Source: Alphaproteobacteria bacterium
GTDB lineage: Bacteria; Pseudomonadota; Alphaproteobacteria; G02398745; G023898745
DNA length: 5,813 nucleotides
NCBI GenBank assembly: GCA_027366195.1
Contig: DAHXKW010000014.1
Coordinates: 1-5,813 of the forward strand
Reading direction: 5' to 3'
Position numbers and translations under genes: made by a program. Of this stretch, positions 5,696 through 5,813 are shown piece after piece (position 1 is the first letter of the stretch; each line of letters begins with the position of its first letter). Below the pieces are notes generated by a model. The model did no database searches. It saw only the letters and a list, made by a program, of their open reading frames with translations, and had not been told where the DNA came from.

Positions 5696-5812
5696 CTAAC
5701 TCATTGTTTGCGGCAGTAATTTTGGCACCACATAGTTCCAAATTTTGTTAAATGATTTACAATAATGGGTACAACGGACCTGCAAAAGAGCATGGGCTCC
5801 TTCTCTTAACCA
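5696..5812 (-). pseudogene. C-terminal end of a probable ISKra4-like transposase (runs off the right edge)
   Basis: On the minus strand, a frame open from the window edge encodes 38 residues ending in TAG at 5696-5698. It reads WLREGAHALLQVRC, then KSFNKIWNYVVPKLLP. The pattern W-x-x-x-G-A-x-A-L/I-L-x-V/L-R followed by an aromatic W-x-x-x-x-P helix resembles the extreme C-terminus of transposases of the ISKra4 type and relatives. Catalytic residues are outside the window, so intactness is unknown. An ATG at the very last base triplet belongs to another frame and stops after 18 codons. Confidence 0.5.
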
Positions 5813-5813
5813 T

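Noticed and set aside
5757..5813. Minus-strand ATG at the last three bases, starting an 18-codon frame
   Set aside because: It is out of frame with the transposase-like reading, stops at once, and has no upstream sequence to judge.
1..5813. CRISPR arrays, tRNA or rRNA genes
   Set aside because: I saw no regularly spaced repeats of CRISPR size and no tRNA-like cloverleaf or rRNA sequence on either strand by eye.

Overview
The window is AT-rich, with compact genes that mostly follow recognisable Shine-Dalgarno sites, so it is bacterial. Gene content and remnants of insertion sequences at both edges point to an accessory region in a low-GC bacterium. A host-associated proteobacterium (Legionella- or Holosporales-like) is my best guess, but no rRNA or other taxonomic marker is present to confirm it.

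Layout. The left edge (2-121, +) carries the last 39 codons of what looks like a DDE transposase. It overlaps by four bases the 3' end of an unrecognised gene for a possibly exported 186-residue protein (118-678, -). Upstream of that gene on the same strand lie a class C beta-lactamase/PBP-like serine hydrolase (781-1875, -) and a Bacillus-type diaminopimelate decarboxylase, lysA (1928-3295, -). These three probably form a leftward unit starting with lysA, although the 186-residue gene also has a -10-like box of its own. A short intergenic segment (3296-3362) with a near-perfect 12-bp direct repeat and a palindromic TATAGT box separates lysA from a rightward unit. That unit contains a LysE/RhtB-family amino-acid exporter (3363-4016), a GNAT acetyltransferase with an apparent signal peptide (4028-4699) and a VanX/DdpX-type D-Ala-D-Ala dipeptidase (4734-5468). 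Behind it is the C-terminal remnant of a second, different GNAT gene (about 5435-5614). The right edge holds the C-terminal end of another transposase on the minus strand (5696-5812).

How the genes may work together (inference). Several products act on peptidoglycan-derived or lysine-related molecules. The serine hydrolase is of a family that includes D,D-peptidases, VanX-type enzymes split D-Ala-D-Ala, LysA converts meso-diaminopimelate to lysine, and LysE-type proteins export lysine and similar amino acids. The divergent lysA/lysE pair is the most suggestive link. The set could handle cell-wall peptides or lysine, or it could be unrelated cargo gathered between mobile elements. The most unusual single item is the acetyltransferase with a secretion signal.
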